Assembly: GCA_017893485.1 (NCBI GenBank)
Contig: CM030368.1
Span: forward strand, 177,316,504 to 177,380,503
Source of the DNA: Hemerocallis citrina
Lineage: Eukaryota; Streptophyta; Magnoliopsida; Asparagales; Asphodelaceae
DNA: 64,000 nt
Direction of reading: 5' to 3'
Shown here: positions 54,632 to 64,000 of the stretch, one piece after another
How positions within the stretch are numbered: the stretch's first letter is position 1
Layout: every line of letters starts with the position of its first letter
Translations under genes and position numbers: made by a program
Notes under the pieces: generated by a model
Database searches by the model: none
Told to the model about the DNA's origin: nothing
The model's input: only the letters and a program-made list of their open reading frames with translations

Positions 54632-56545
54632 TGTAGCATCCCGAATTTTCAATATAATATCTCAGAAATATGTGGCACAATTCCCAGCATCAACCTCAAT
54701 TGTAATAGTAAACATAGCCAAAACACAGAATAATTTTTTTTCAACTTTTATTACAACAAATCCTTATAAAACACAGCGGAAAATTAAACACTTTAAATTA
54801 CAAATTCTTTCTTTTACAACACATTCTTTTAAAATTTACATAAGCCAAGCCACCTAATCAATCTACCACAGACATCCAAATCCCAATGCTATAGGTACCT
54901 ACCTGTAAAACATGAGGCTAGAGATAACCCTAACCCCCAAAACTACAGGGGTCAGCCATAATGGTGTGAGTGACATCAAAAGAAATACAACATGAATAAA
55001 ACATAAAATGAAGTTATAAACAACACATACCAATAGTGATATGAAGTAGTGGGAGTAAGAAAGGGTTAGTGAATGAAATTTCCTTAACGAATGGAAAATT
55101 AAATAACAATAAATAAAACATGAAAACATCAAGTGAAATTAAGCTAAGTGTCAAGTGTAAGAAAACAGAAAACATACATGCATAAAACCAAGTCAAGAAA
55201 ACACAAATGCAATATGATGACTCTCTATTGCATACTTGTCAGATTCTATGCATTCCATACTACATAGGTCCGGTGCAAGCCCTTATCGTTCTCCACTTTA
55301 TAGGGTTAAATCTCTTGTTATGCAACTATCCCACTATAATAACTACTATGAGAATTAGACATTTTGCAAGTATTGGTTCTCACCCTTGGAATACTGGAGA
55401 CCAATCTCACTCCACGGATCATTCTGTGACCCTTACGTCGCCTCATTTCACAGGTCATCCTGGAACCCTCATTGCACAAACATCCCATGAGCGTCACTCT
55501 CATCCTTGGAGTACTGGAGACCAATCCCACTCACATTGGATCAATCTGTGGCCTATTTCAGCCATTGTCTAGGAATACTGAGGATTATCTCACTACTCGG
55601 ATCATCCTGGAGTCCATAACTCACGTTGGCTCTCATTTCATCATATCACCATCTAGTGCATGTCCTTATATTTATCAAGTTAATTAATTAATCTCGAATT
55701 TCTTAGAGTTGGTGTATCCTACCGGACTTAACTTAACTGATCAAAGATGAAGCCACAACTGGCCAAACCAAAAAATCTCAACTGCCGGTATCTAGGGTCC
55801 CACACACCCTCTAGAGACTCACAATTCAACCATCAACACAAAAACTTTCGTCAAAACTCTCAATTCCATTATCAATACTCATATTAAGAAAACTTCACAA
55901 AAGCTAACATATCCAAATTCATTTAATATACTCACAAATTCCAGAACTGAAATAAAGTATTAAATCTATTAAATAACTGAGGATCATATTTTGACATCAC
56001 AGAGAGTCATAAAACATCTATTTCTTAAAAACTATATATAGTTCACTTTATAAAGTCATAGAAATACAATTTAAATTCTACTATAATCAAATTATAATTC
56101 TCTGTAAAATACTGTAATCTGTAGTAAAACATCATCTAAAATAGTAGTTTAATAATCCATAATATCGAAGAAACAATCGTTCAAGAAAGACGAAGAAAAC
56201 TCCATAAAACAACTCATCAGCACAGCTGACAGTCGACCATTATATTAGTTCAAAAAGACAGCAGTTGACTATCATACCCAAAATCCAAAAATCCATAACT
56301 GTCAGTCGACCGTCACTTCATGTGTTAAATAGGTGCAGTCGACTGTCATATTCAAAATCTCTAGCTTTAATATTCGCACACCTTTTTACTGATACTTCAA
56401 TTATACTTTGTAAAATCACAAATTTGCAAAACTAAATTCGTGAGATGATGAAATACAACTTGAATAATATACTGGAGGTTATAAAACAAATCGAAATCAC
56501 AACAAGATCACAAAAGTGTAAATTTTCACATAATACTCCAAAACA

Positions 56546-56580
<35 letters not shown>

Positions 56581-57985
56581 TGTGTATATGTTTATATTTG
56601 CATCAGTTAAGGCATCAAAATCTCATCAATTAGAAGTAGTATAATGTTCAACAAATCACAGTACCAAAACAACTCAAATCCAACTCAAAAACTTCACAAA
56701 AGCACAAAAGTCAATTTCGGCCATAACCTCCAGACCAGAAAAGCAAACTCTTCTTTTTACTTCAAAACTTGATCTTTGTGATCCAAAAACTCTACTACAA
56801 CTTGTTATACACATACCCCACTAATTTCATTAGTTTACTCATGTATACATGCGATTAGAATCAAGTTTTACTTCATCAACATCACAACAGTACATGTATA
56901 AGCATACTATCAGTAAAGAACTCAACTTTAGGCAATTTACCTCATACAACTCATAATAGGTGGTCAAATCAGCAAGAATATGATACAAAACAACAAGCCC
57001 ATGATTTCTACTAGGTTCTTAACAATCTCAATTCATCTATATGGAATTTTAAATCATCAATAGCATGGGTTTCATGAAAAGATTAAATTTTTATTCATCC
57101 ATCCATTAATAATTCATTATATCATCATACAACCCCTCATGCTTTCTAATAGAAAAGTCATCACATAAAACATGCATAGAACAATACAAAAACAAACATA
57201 TGTCACTCACCTTTTTTGAAGAATCAACCGAAGTAATAAAAAGAATAAGAAAAGTTCTTCCTTTTGCAAGAAAACCAAGATCCTCGCTTAGAAACTTCAA
57301 GAAGTCAATAATAAAGAAAACCCTTTGTGTAGTACAGAAAAGAGACGGGTGCAATTTCTTTTAAATAGGCCAGCAATATGGTTATTAGGGTTTTTGAATA
57401 TAATTGCAAAATATCCCCTTTGAATATATCTTCACATATATAAATCCTTATACATGGAAATTAGATAAACAAATTGAATTTAAATTTTTTTTAAAAAGTA
57501 ACCACTCCAGACTTGGCTGGCACTATTTGTAGACCCAGAAAATAATTTTGTAGTTGTTGCCTCTAAGTGGCAATTTTGCAAAAAGACCCTTCTTCAAGAA
57601 ATTTGCGAAATAAACAAAATATATTAAAACAAAAAGTAAACTTTTCACCTCTAAGTTGACTACCAATCATGCTCAGTCCAAAAATCCAAAAACCTGGGGT
57701 TTTTTACTCCAAGTGGTAATTTTGCACAAAAGCCCATCTTTTTGTAATATTTACAAATAGGTCAAATAAATATCAGAAAAATCCAGAAAATTTAAAAATA
57801 ATACCTACCAATAAATAATAGGTTTTCCCAAAAGAATTTCTAACTTTGGACTTCCTAAGAACATATTTGCACGTGTTTTTCACGTGTAAAAGATAAATTT
57901 TAGAAAAATATTTATTAAATCACAAAAAATCATTTTAATTCATTTATTAATCTCAAAAAATTAATCAAAAGTCTAGGGTGTTACA
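54632..57985 (-). mobile_element. Solo LTR, Tekay-like family B, reverse
   Basis: The ends are TGTAGCATCCCG (left) and GGGTGTTACA (right). The left 60 bases are the reverse complement of the end of LTR 33520-36541. Flanks CATCC (54627-54631) and CGTCC (57986-57990) form a 5-bp duplication with one mismatch. Exact GTCGAC occurs at 56232, 56305 and 56338. A minus-strand TATA-like CTATTTAAAAGA lies near 57360. Gag continues on both sides, so this is a solo LTR. Confidence 0.87.
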
Positions 57986-58920
57986 CGTCCAGAATTAGTT
58001 TAATGAAGTCCAACACCAGATTCGAGCCCAGTTCGATGCGATACATAGTCTCCTACAGAGAATGAGCCCCTTCAACAAGAGAACCCCACCCAGGGTGGAG
58101 AACCCATTCCCAGGGGGGTGATGAATCAGCAAGGGCCACCGAAACCCCCGACTATACCCCTACAACCCCTGCAACCCCTGAACCCAAACCCCCCGTGGGA
58201 GAGAATGGAAGAGAGAAGATGGGGAAGGAGTGAGGAAGAAGACTATGATCGGTATCCCTACATCTTCCCAAGACACACCAAGTTGGAGATCCCTATCTTT
58301 GATGGTACGGAGGATGTGAGTAATTGGTTTTTTCACCTAGAGCATCACTTTGATACTCAAAGAATAGAGGAGAAACACCAAGTGGATTTTGCTGTGCATT
58401 ATCTGAGGGATGATGCCCTGGTATATGGAGGTGGTTCAAGCAACAATATGGGTTGGAGGTGCATTGGGAGACTCTGAAGAGAGAGATGCTTCATCAATTT
58501 GGGCCTGCCGAGCTCCTCAACCCCACAGCAACCCTGCTCAAGGTAAGGCAGACTGGCACGGTGCAGGAACTTCATAAAGAATTCATCAAGTATAGCCACT
58601 TGAGTAGACCTTTAACGATGCCAGTGTTGGTGGATTGCTTCATATCTTGCCTGAAGGAAGAAATCCAACATGAAGTCATACTTAAGCACCCCCTTACAGT
58701 GACGTCTGCCTATATGGAGGCTCAAGCTAGGGAGACTATTCTGCAGTCGCAAAGGAAAGTTGCTCGATTCCCTCAGTTCACTCCAAAGCCAGGTAGTTAC
58801 TCACAGGGACCAAGAGCCAATCCTGCAGTGGTGAAGAGCAGTGCAGTAGGGGAAGGTAAAGGCACAATCGCATCTGAGGATCCCAAACTAACCCAGTATG
58901 ATCAAATGTTAGCAGAAAAG
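57986..58920 (+). pseudogene. Gypsy gag, central part
   Basis: After the solo LTR the frame gives RAQFDAIHSLLQRM, a Pro-rich linker and the capsid: FPRHTKLEIPIFDGTEDVSN, WFFHLEHHFDTQRIEEKHQV and DFAVHYLRDDALVY. After a frameshift near 58430 come LEVHWETLKREMLHQFGP, LLKVRQTGTVQELHKEFIKY and PVLVDCFISCLKEEIQHEV. This is the retrotransposon-gag domain of a plant chromovirus or related Gypsy element. An in-frame TAG occurs at about 57999. Copia-3 inserted at 58921, and the rest of this Gypsy element should lie beyond the window. Confidence 0.88.
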
Positions 58921-60170
58921 TGTTAGGGTTATGTACTGAAAGCATCACTTTTGTATTAACTTTATTTCCTTATTTTTTTTTTTGAATGAGAATCATATGG
59001 GCATATGTTTGCATATTGTGTTTATTATAATATCAATGCAAGTGTCGGATATTCTATAAGGTTGATAATATGGTGTGAGGTGTCACACAGAAGATCATAT
59101 TATCAGTTCCCTATGGAATATATAAATAGTTCACAACCTAGACGGACTTGGACAATCCATTGGAAAGGTTGTAGTGTAATCTGGTATTAGTCTGTCTTGA
59201 CTATAGGTTTACACTAGTACACTTTGTGTGTATTGAACAGGACCACTTGAGGTTGTTCTCTTTGTACTGACTACAAAAGAGAACAAATACCTCCGTTATT
59301 ATGGATGCTTATGCTCTTAATCCAGATATAATAACAGACATGTATATGCAGTGTGCATTACTTTGACTCATAAAAGAGTGAGATTCATTATGGATCAACA
59401 ACCTCTATGAATTGGGTAATAGCATTGTATGTATGATGGGCTGTTGATTGTAAAAGGAATCCATGTCCCGATACATCGAGTTGATGATGTCCCCTTAAGG
59501 AGCTCATAAGGATTGTCATGTAAACCTTGCAGGTGGATTACATCCGACATGACAAATAAAGTTGAGTGGTACTACTTAAGGATAAAAGATGTTGATCAAT
59601 GTAGTTGTCAGTAACTTAATTTGATCGACGGACATTCGATATCTTAACATGGGGAGTTGAATGAGCATATAATAAAAGGAGCCCATAAATATAATTTGGG
59701 ATTAGGAAGGTAGTGCAACAATAGCTCCTTAGTGGACCGAGCTATTGTTAATGGGCCTGGGTTGTGTGTTCGGGCTGAACACGGGATACCCAGATCCGTT
59801 AGGAGACCTAACCCTAATTTCTCCTCATGGTCCCTGCCGTAGCCTTATATATATCCTCTATTTCTCTGGCCGTCATTGATAATCAGAAATATAAGATTTT
59901 TTTCTCAAATCTCGTGATTCACGTAAGGAGAGAAAAAGAGGTCAGCCAAGGGAGAAAGGTTGGGAGATCATCGCCCACACGACGTCCAACCCGAGGAAGG
60001 AATACGTGCAGAAGATCTTGGGGTCGCTGTCGTCTTCTTCTCACCGCAGGTATAATTGTGAACCCTAGTTTCCGCTGTATAGGGTTAGATCACCATTAAG
60101 CAATCTGTTTATCTTTAACGATCGATACGCACACCAATCTGTAGTCCTGGGATTCATCTCAGTTCCATCA
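58921..60170 (+). repeat. Copia-3 5' LTR
   Basis: It starts TGTTAGGGTTATG and ends CAGTTCCATCA. A TATATATATCCTC stretch near 59848 is a likely TATA box. The frame at 59827-60099 is Arg-rich and shared with the solo copy, but frameshifts differ between the copies, so it is not treated as a gene. Confidence 0.93.
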
Positions 60171-60172
60171 AT

Positions 60173-60184
60173 TGGTATCAGAGC
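60173..60184 (+). other. Copia-3 primer-binding site
   Basis: TGGTATCAGAGC, complementary to initiator tRNA-Met, starts three bases after the LTR end. The intervening bases are AT. Confidence 0.93.
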
Positions 60185-61586
60185 CGGTATTGGATCTGCG
60201 TATTGATTGTTACATCCATGTTGTCCAATAAAACTTGTGTTGCATGATAGTCGGTAGATGTAGATCTGTTCTAAATGTAGATCTGTTCTAACTCGGTTTT
60301 GCAGGCATCTTAGATCCAACTATTATGGTCCAATGCATGTTTTGTTTGTGTTGTTGTTGTTTTGTGGATGTAATTATTGTGTTGTTGTTGTTTTGTGGAT
60401 GTAATTAATATCACGAGGGTTGATCGTGCTTATAATTTTAATTTTTCAATCTAGATTATGTGTGAACTCCTTCGGGAGGCATAGGATTGATGTAATTTTA
60501 ATTTTTCAATCTAGATTATGTATGAACTCCTTCGGGAGGCATAGGATTGATGTAATTTTAATTTTTCAATCTAGATTATGTATGAACTCCTTCGGGAGGC
60601 ATAGGATTGATGTAATTTTTATTTTTATTTTTATTTTTTTTGATCGATCGTGATGGCGGTGGTGGCTGTTTCTGACGCCGGAGGAGATGCTGTTTCAGGC
60701 AGTCCGGAGATCGACAGATGGTTTCGATGAAGAAATCGGCAGCCAAACCTAAAACTTAAAATATAAAATAAAAAAAAAAAAAATTCGGGCCGCTGCCCTG
60801 AACCCCGTATAGCTCCGCGCAGGGTCGGATTTGGGATTCGCACAGTCGGGGAAGAATCAGGAAAGATGGCCATAATAGTTGGATATTTATTTTCAAATTT
60901 ATTGCCATTATTGCTTATTCTGATTATGCATGCTTATTATATTGTGATGTTTTTTTGAAAAACTAGGATCACATTAATAATGAACAACATGGACATAAAT
61001 TAACTAGTAGAAAAACCCTCATTGTTAAATAACTATGTGGGAGAGGGAATTCTTTTAACATGAATCCCACGGTCTCCATTGCTGGTTTGTAGGTGATATA
61101 ATTATACTTGCGTGTTGGCTTTAGTGCTTTCCTCCATATCGGATGAGTATAATTATGGATCACCAGTATAAACTTCCTTAGGGATAATTATAGAAAGTTA
61201 CCTAGTATTTGTTCACTTCTCCATCTGAAGGAACTCAATACAAGATAATGGACTTAGTATTAAGCAATGGTATACACTTAGATACAAATAATGGTATCCT
61301 CCCCATCGGAGTCACTGCTATTATTTGTAGGACCAAAGCAAGACCAACAGATTAATTTTATTTGCCATAAAGTTGTGTTGACATGATAGTAAAATTAATA
61401 GGAAAAACCTACTTGAACAAATATTGAATTTGTATACGTCCACACTATCGTGGCATGCTAAATTCATGGTGTTTAAGGTGTTGGTGAATTTTTTTTATTA
61501 TTGTTTTGAGGGAATCAATATTTAATTAATTCAAAAAGTTATGCCCTACATAATTTTTATTTTATGTGATTCTCAGGATTTCAAAA
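60185..61586 (+). repeat. Copia-3 leader with 60-bp tandem repeats
   Basis: A long untranslated leader. TAATTTTAATTTTTCAATC begins at 60433, 60493 and 60553, giving three units exactly 60 bases long, each with GAACTCCTTCGGGAGGCATA, which contains an inverted CTCC-TTC-GGGAG hairpin. A 31-base unit (GTTGTTGTTGTTTTGTGGAT) is duplicated at about 60346-60410. A GC-rich stretch at 60640-60880 has unrecognised frames. The remainder to 61586 is AT-rich and holds no visible gene. Confidence 0.85.
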
Positions 61587-62474
61587 ATGGGTTCTTTCAG
61601 TCCACTTATGGTGATTCTTAAAGAAAACAAACTTACTGGCCCTAATTATATTGACTGGAAACGTAACTTGGATATTGTCTTAACTGCTGAAGAGTACAAA
61701 TTTGTACTCAATGAAGTATGCCCACCTAAGCCTGATGCTGACTCTGATGAAGAGGCCAGAGAGGCTTATAAGAAGTGGAATAAGGCAGATGAGATGGCGC
61801 GGTGTTACATTTTGGCATCTATGTCAAATGTACTGCAGCATCAGCATCAGGCCATGTCCACAGCTTATGATATGATGTACAACCTTAAGGAACTCTTCGG
61901 ACATCAGAGTAGAGCAGCTAGGCAATTTGCTATGAAGAGTTTGATGAATGCATCTATGGCTGAGGGGACACCAGTAAGGGATCATGTTCTCAAGATGATG
62001 GGTCATCTAAATGAGATGGAGATCCTTGGTGCTGAAATCGATGGGGAAACCCAGGTCGATATCATTCTCGGGACTCTGCCTAAAAGTTTTGACTCGTTTT
62101 GCCTTAATTACAACATGAACAAAAGGTTGTATACTTTGTCAGAACTTGCAAATGAACTACAGGATGCTGAAGCTCTCTTCAAGCAGAATGCCCATGTTTA
62201 TGTGACTGAAAAGGTCTCTACTTCTAAGCCGAAAGGTGGTAAGAAGAAGAAAGTTCAGAAACAAGTAAACTCAGCAAAGAAGGGTATGGGACCTCAAGGC
62301 GCTGTGAAAAAGCCGAAAGGCAAGTGTTTCAAGTGCAAAGGGTCAGGACATTGGAAGACTGACTGTCCACTTCTCAAACAAAAGAACAAAGAAGGTATAT
62401 CTCATTTACTAGTTGTTGAAACATGTTTAGCGGTGCTATCTACCGGCACCTGGTGTAGATACAGGAGCCACTAA
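61587..62474 (+). CDS. Copia-3 gag
   Basis: The ATG at 61587 (MGSFSPLMVILKENKLTGPN) is chosen because the in-frame codon at 61566 is GTG. The capsid is complete: YIDWKRNLDIVLTAEEYKFV, WNKADEMARCYILASMSNVL, MMYNLKELFGHQSRAARQ, VRDHVLKMMGHLNEMEILGA and LPKSFDSFCLNYNMNK. A Lys-rich linker follows, then a proper CCHC knuckle CFKCKGSGHWKTDC near residue 255. Gag packages the RNA in cytoplasmic particles. After LLVVETCLAVLSTGTWC the frame leaves the protease frame and stops at 62474, apparently through a 2-base loss. Confidence 0.92.
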   Translation: MGSFSPLMVILKENKLTGPNYIDWKRNLDIVLTAEEYKFVLNEVCPPKPDADSDEEAREAYKKWNKADEMARCYILASMSNVLQHQHQAMSTAYDMMYNLKELFGHQSRAARQFAMKSLMNASMAEGTPVRDHVLKMMGHLNEMEILGAEIDGETQVDIILGTLPKSFDSFCLNYNMNKRLYTLSELANELQDAEALFKQNAHVYVTEKVSTSKPKGGKKKKVQKQVNSAKKGMGPQGAVKKPKGKCFKCKGSGHWKTDCPLLKQKNKEGISHLLVVETCLAVLSTGTWCRYRSH

Positions 62475-64000
62475 TCATGTATGCAATACATTGCAGGGGT
62501 TCCAGGAAACCAGACGGCTCAGTGATGGAGAGATATGCTTGTTTATGGGTGACGCTACAAGAGTAGCGGCCGTTGCAGTAGGAGATGTTATTTTATCTTT
62601 TGGAAAAAATAAGTCTTTGACATTGAGAGATTGTCTTTTTGCACCTTCACTTAGAAGGAATTTAATTTCTGTTTCTATGTTAGTTAAGGATGGATATTCA
62701 GTTTATTTTAATGACAATATTGTTATTAGAAAAAATAAGCATTTTATCTGTTCTGGTGCATTGGTTGATAATCTATATGTCATTAATCCTATTTCGCCCA
62801 CAATGCAACTTATGGAAATGAATAATATGTCTTCTAACATAAATAAGAGAAAAGAACCTTCTTGTATGAACCAAACATATCTTTGGCACTTGCGATTGGG
62901 GCATGTTAACCTAAGAAGGATTCAAAGACTGGTTAAAGATGGACCTTTGAGTTCATTGGAAGTGGAGGCACTACCAGTCTGTAAATCCTGCTTGGAAGGT
63001 AAAATGACCAATAGGCCTTTCAAGGCAAAGGGGTATAGGGCCAAAGATGTGTTGGAATTGGTTCATTCTGATTTGTGTGGGCCCATGACTGTCCAGGCTA
63101 GAGGTGGCTTTGAATATTTTGTCACATTTACTGACGATTATTCAAGGTATGGATACATTTATTTGATGCGCCGTAAGTCTGAGTGCTTTGAGAAATTCAA
63201 AGAGTACAAGGCAGAAACGGAGAAGCATCATGGAAAATGTATCAAGTCATTACGTTCAGATCGTGGTGGCGAGTATCTCTTTGGGGAGTTTAGGGACTAT
63301 TTGTCAGAGGCTGGGATTACATCCCAATTATCAGCACCTGGAACACCCCAACAGAATGGTGTAGCAGAAAGAAGGAATAGGACTCTTATGGAGATGGTTA
63401 GATCAATGATGAGTTATTCAGATTTACCAGATTCGTTTTGGGGATATGCCTTAGAAACTGCAGCTTATTTTCTGAACTTGGTTCCTTCTAAGTCAGTACC
63501 AATTACTCCCACAGAACTGTGGACTGGGCGTAAGCCTAGTCTGAAACATGTTCGGATTTGGGGTAGTCCAGCACACGTGCTGAATGGGAAAGCCGATAAG
63601 TTGGAATCTCGTACAGAAGTACGCTTGTTTGTAGGCTATCCAAGAGGAACGAAAGGAGGTTTATTTTATAGTCCTAAGGATCAGAAGGTCATTGTTAGCA
63701 CCAATGCTCGATTCTTAGAGGAAGACTATGTAATGAACCATAAACCCATAAGCAGAGCTGTTCTAGAAGAACTGAGAGGTGAGACACCAAATACTTCAGT
63801 ACCAACAGTACAACAGGATGTACCACCAGTAACTGCACAACGTGTCACAAATGTTGCACCACAACCGATAGTGCCTCGTCGTAGTGGGAGGGTTGTGATA
63901 CAACCTGATAGATATATGTTCTTGGGAGAGTCGTCAGACTTTGTCCCTGAGGAACAAGATTATGATCCCTGTACCTACAATGAAGCACTCCAAGATAAAG
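62431..64000 (+). CDS. Copia-3 pol: protease, integrase, start of RT (partial)
   Basis: This frame is open from 62431 to the window edge. The protease site VDTGATNHVC lies at 62455. The linker RKNLISVSMLV and the zinc-binding LWHLRLGHVNLRRI ... CKSCLEGK region follow. The integrase core has HSDLCGPM, SLRSDRGGEYLFGE and QQNGVAERRNRTL, giving D, D and E. The C-terminal VRIWGSPAHVL ... VRLFVGYPRGTKGG, the linker VPRRSGRVVIQPDRY and DPCTYNEALQDK lead into the reverse transcriptase. No stop or frameshift is seen in over 520 codons. Translation needs the gag-pol frame break at 62450 to be bypassed. Confidence 0.92.

Larger units (their letters stand above)
58921..64000 (+). mobile_element. Copia-3: Ty1/Copia element, well preserved, runs off the window
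   Basis: It comprises the 5' LTR (58921-60170), tRNA-Met primer site, a 1.4-kb leader with tandem repeats, gag, and an open protease-integrase frame reaching the end of the window. It is inserted in a Gypsy gag after AAAAG (58916-58920), the presumed left target duplication. Its LTR family also left the solo LTR at 6009-7276. It has the fewest coding lesions of any element here; the one visible break lies at the gag-protease junction. Confidence 0.92.

Overview
This window is repeat-dominated nuclear DNA from a flowering plant. The evidence is Ty1/Copia and Ty3/Gypsy LTR retrotransposons, plant L1-type LINEs, hAT and foldback DNA elements, a Helitron with the plant-type CTAG terminus, and fragments of plant genes (RopGEF, UXS, a PBS1-like kinase, ARGONAUTE). 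No complete host gene is visible. The species cannot be fixed from sequence alone.

Layout, left half. Positions 1-18416 are a multi-level nest on the minus strand. A 5'-truncated LINE (LINE-1) carries a solo LTR at 14259-17351 (target duplication TAAAT) and a Tork/Tnt1-like Copia element, Copia-1, at 29-13213 (ACCAC). Copia-1 is split by a gag-only Gypsy-type element at 1043-8980 (GGTTG), whose gag is split in turn by a solo Copia LTR at 6009-7276. Positions 18441-27640 hold three minus-strand exons of a RopGEF (PRONE domain) gene. Their introns contain a 1.8-kb LINE-like retroposon (18907-20709, 12-bp duplication) and a full-length but decayed L1 (21030-27456, 13-bp duplication). A hAT relative (27660-28774, 8-bp duplication) containing a tRNA-Ile-like relic lies just upstream.

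Layout, middle. A hAT MITE (29362-29954) is followed by an internally deleted Copia element, Copia-2 (29960-40321), inserted exactly in the MITE's target duplication. Copia-2 is split by a reverse-oriented Tekay-like solo LTR (31560-38904), which contains a further Gypsy fragment cluster (about 33073-37291). Positions 40833-47039 form a 6-kb long-inverted-repeat element with a nested relative and minisatellite arms. Positions 47048-51102 hold small inverted-repeat elements and a Helitron of about 3 kb (47975-50973) carrying fragments of three unrelated host genes.

Layout, right end. Positions 51103-54180 contain nothing I recognise. A Gypsy gag (54181-58920) is interrupted by a reverse solo LTR (54632-57985) and cut by a Copia element, Copia-3 (58921 to beyond 64000). 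Copia-3 is the best preserved element: its 5' LTR, primer site, gag and protease-integrase frame are all readable.

How the parts relate. Nothing here works as an operon. The window is a record of successive insertions, and exact target duplications let most of the order be read. The strongest unexplained signals are: a GTCGAC-centred palindromic motif clustered in LTRs of both Copia and Gypsy families; a primer-binding-site sequence copied inside the 3' LTR of Copia-2; and a 30-bp palindromic extension between that LTR and its target duplication.
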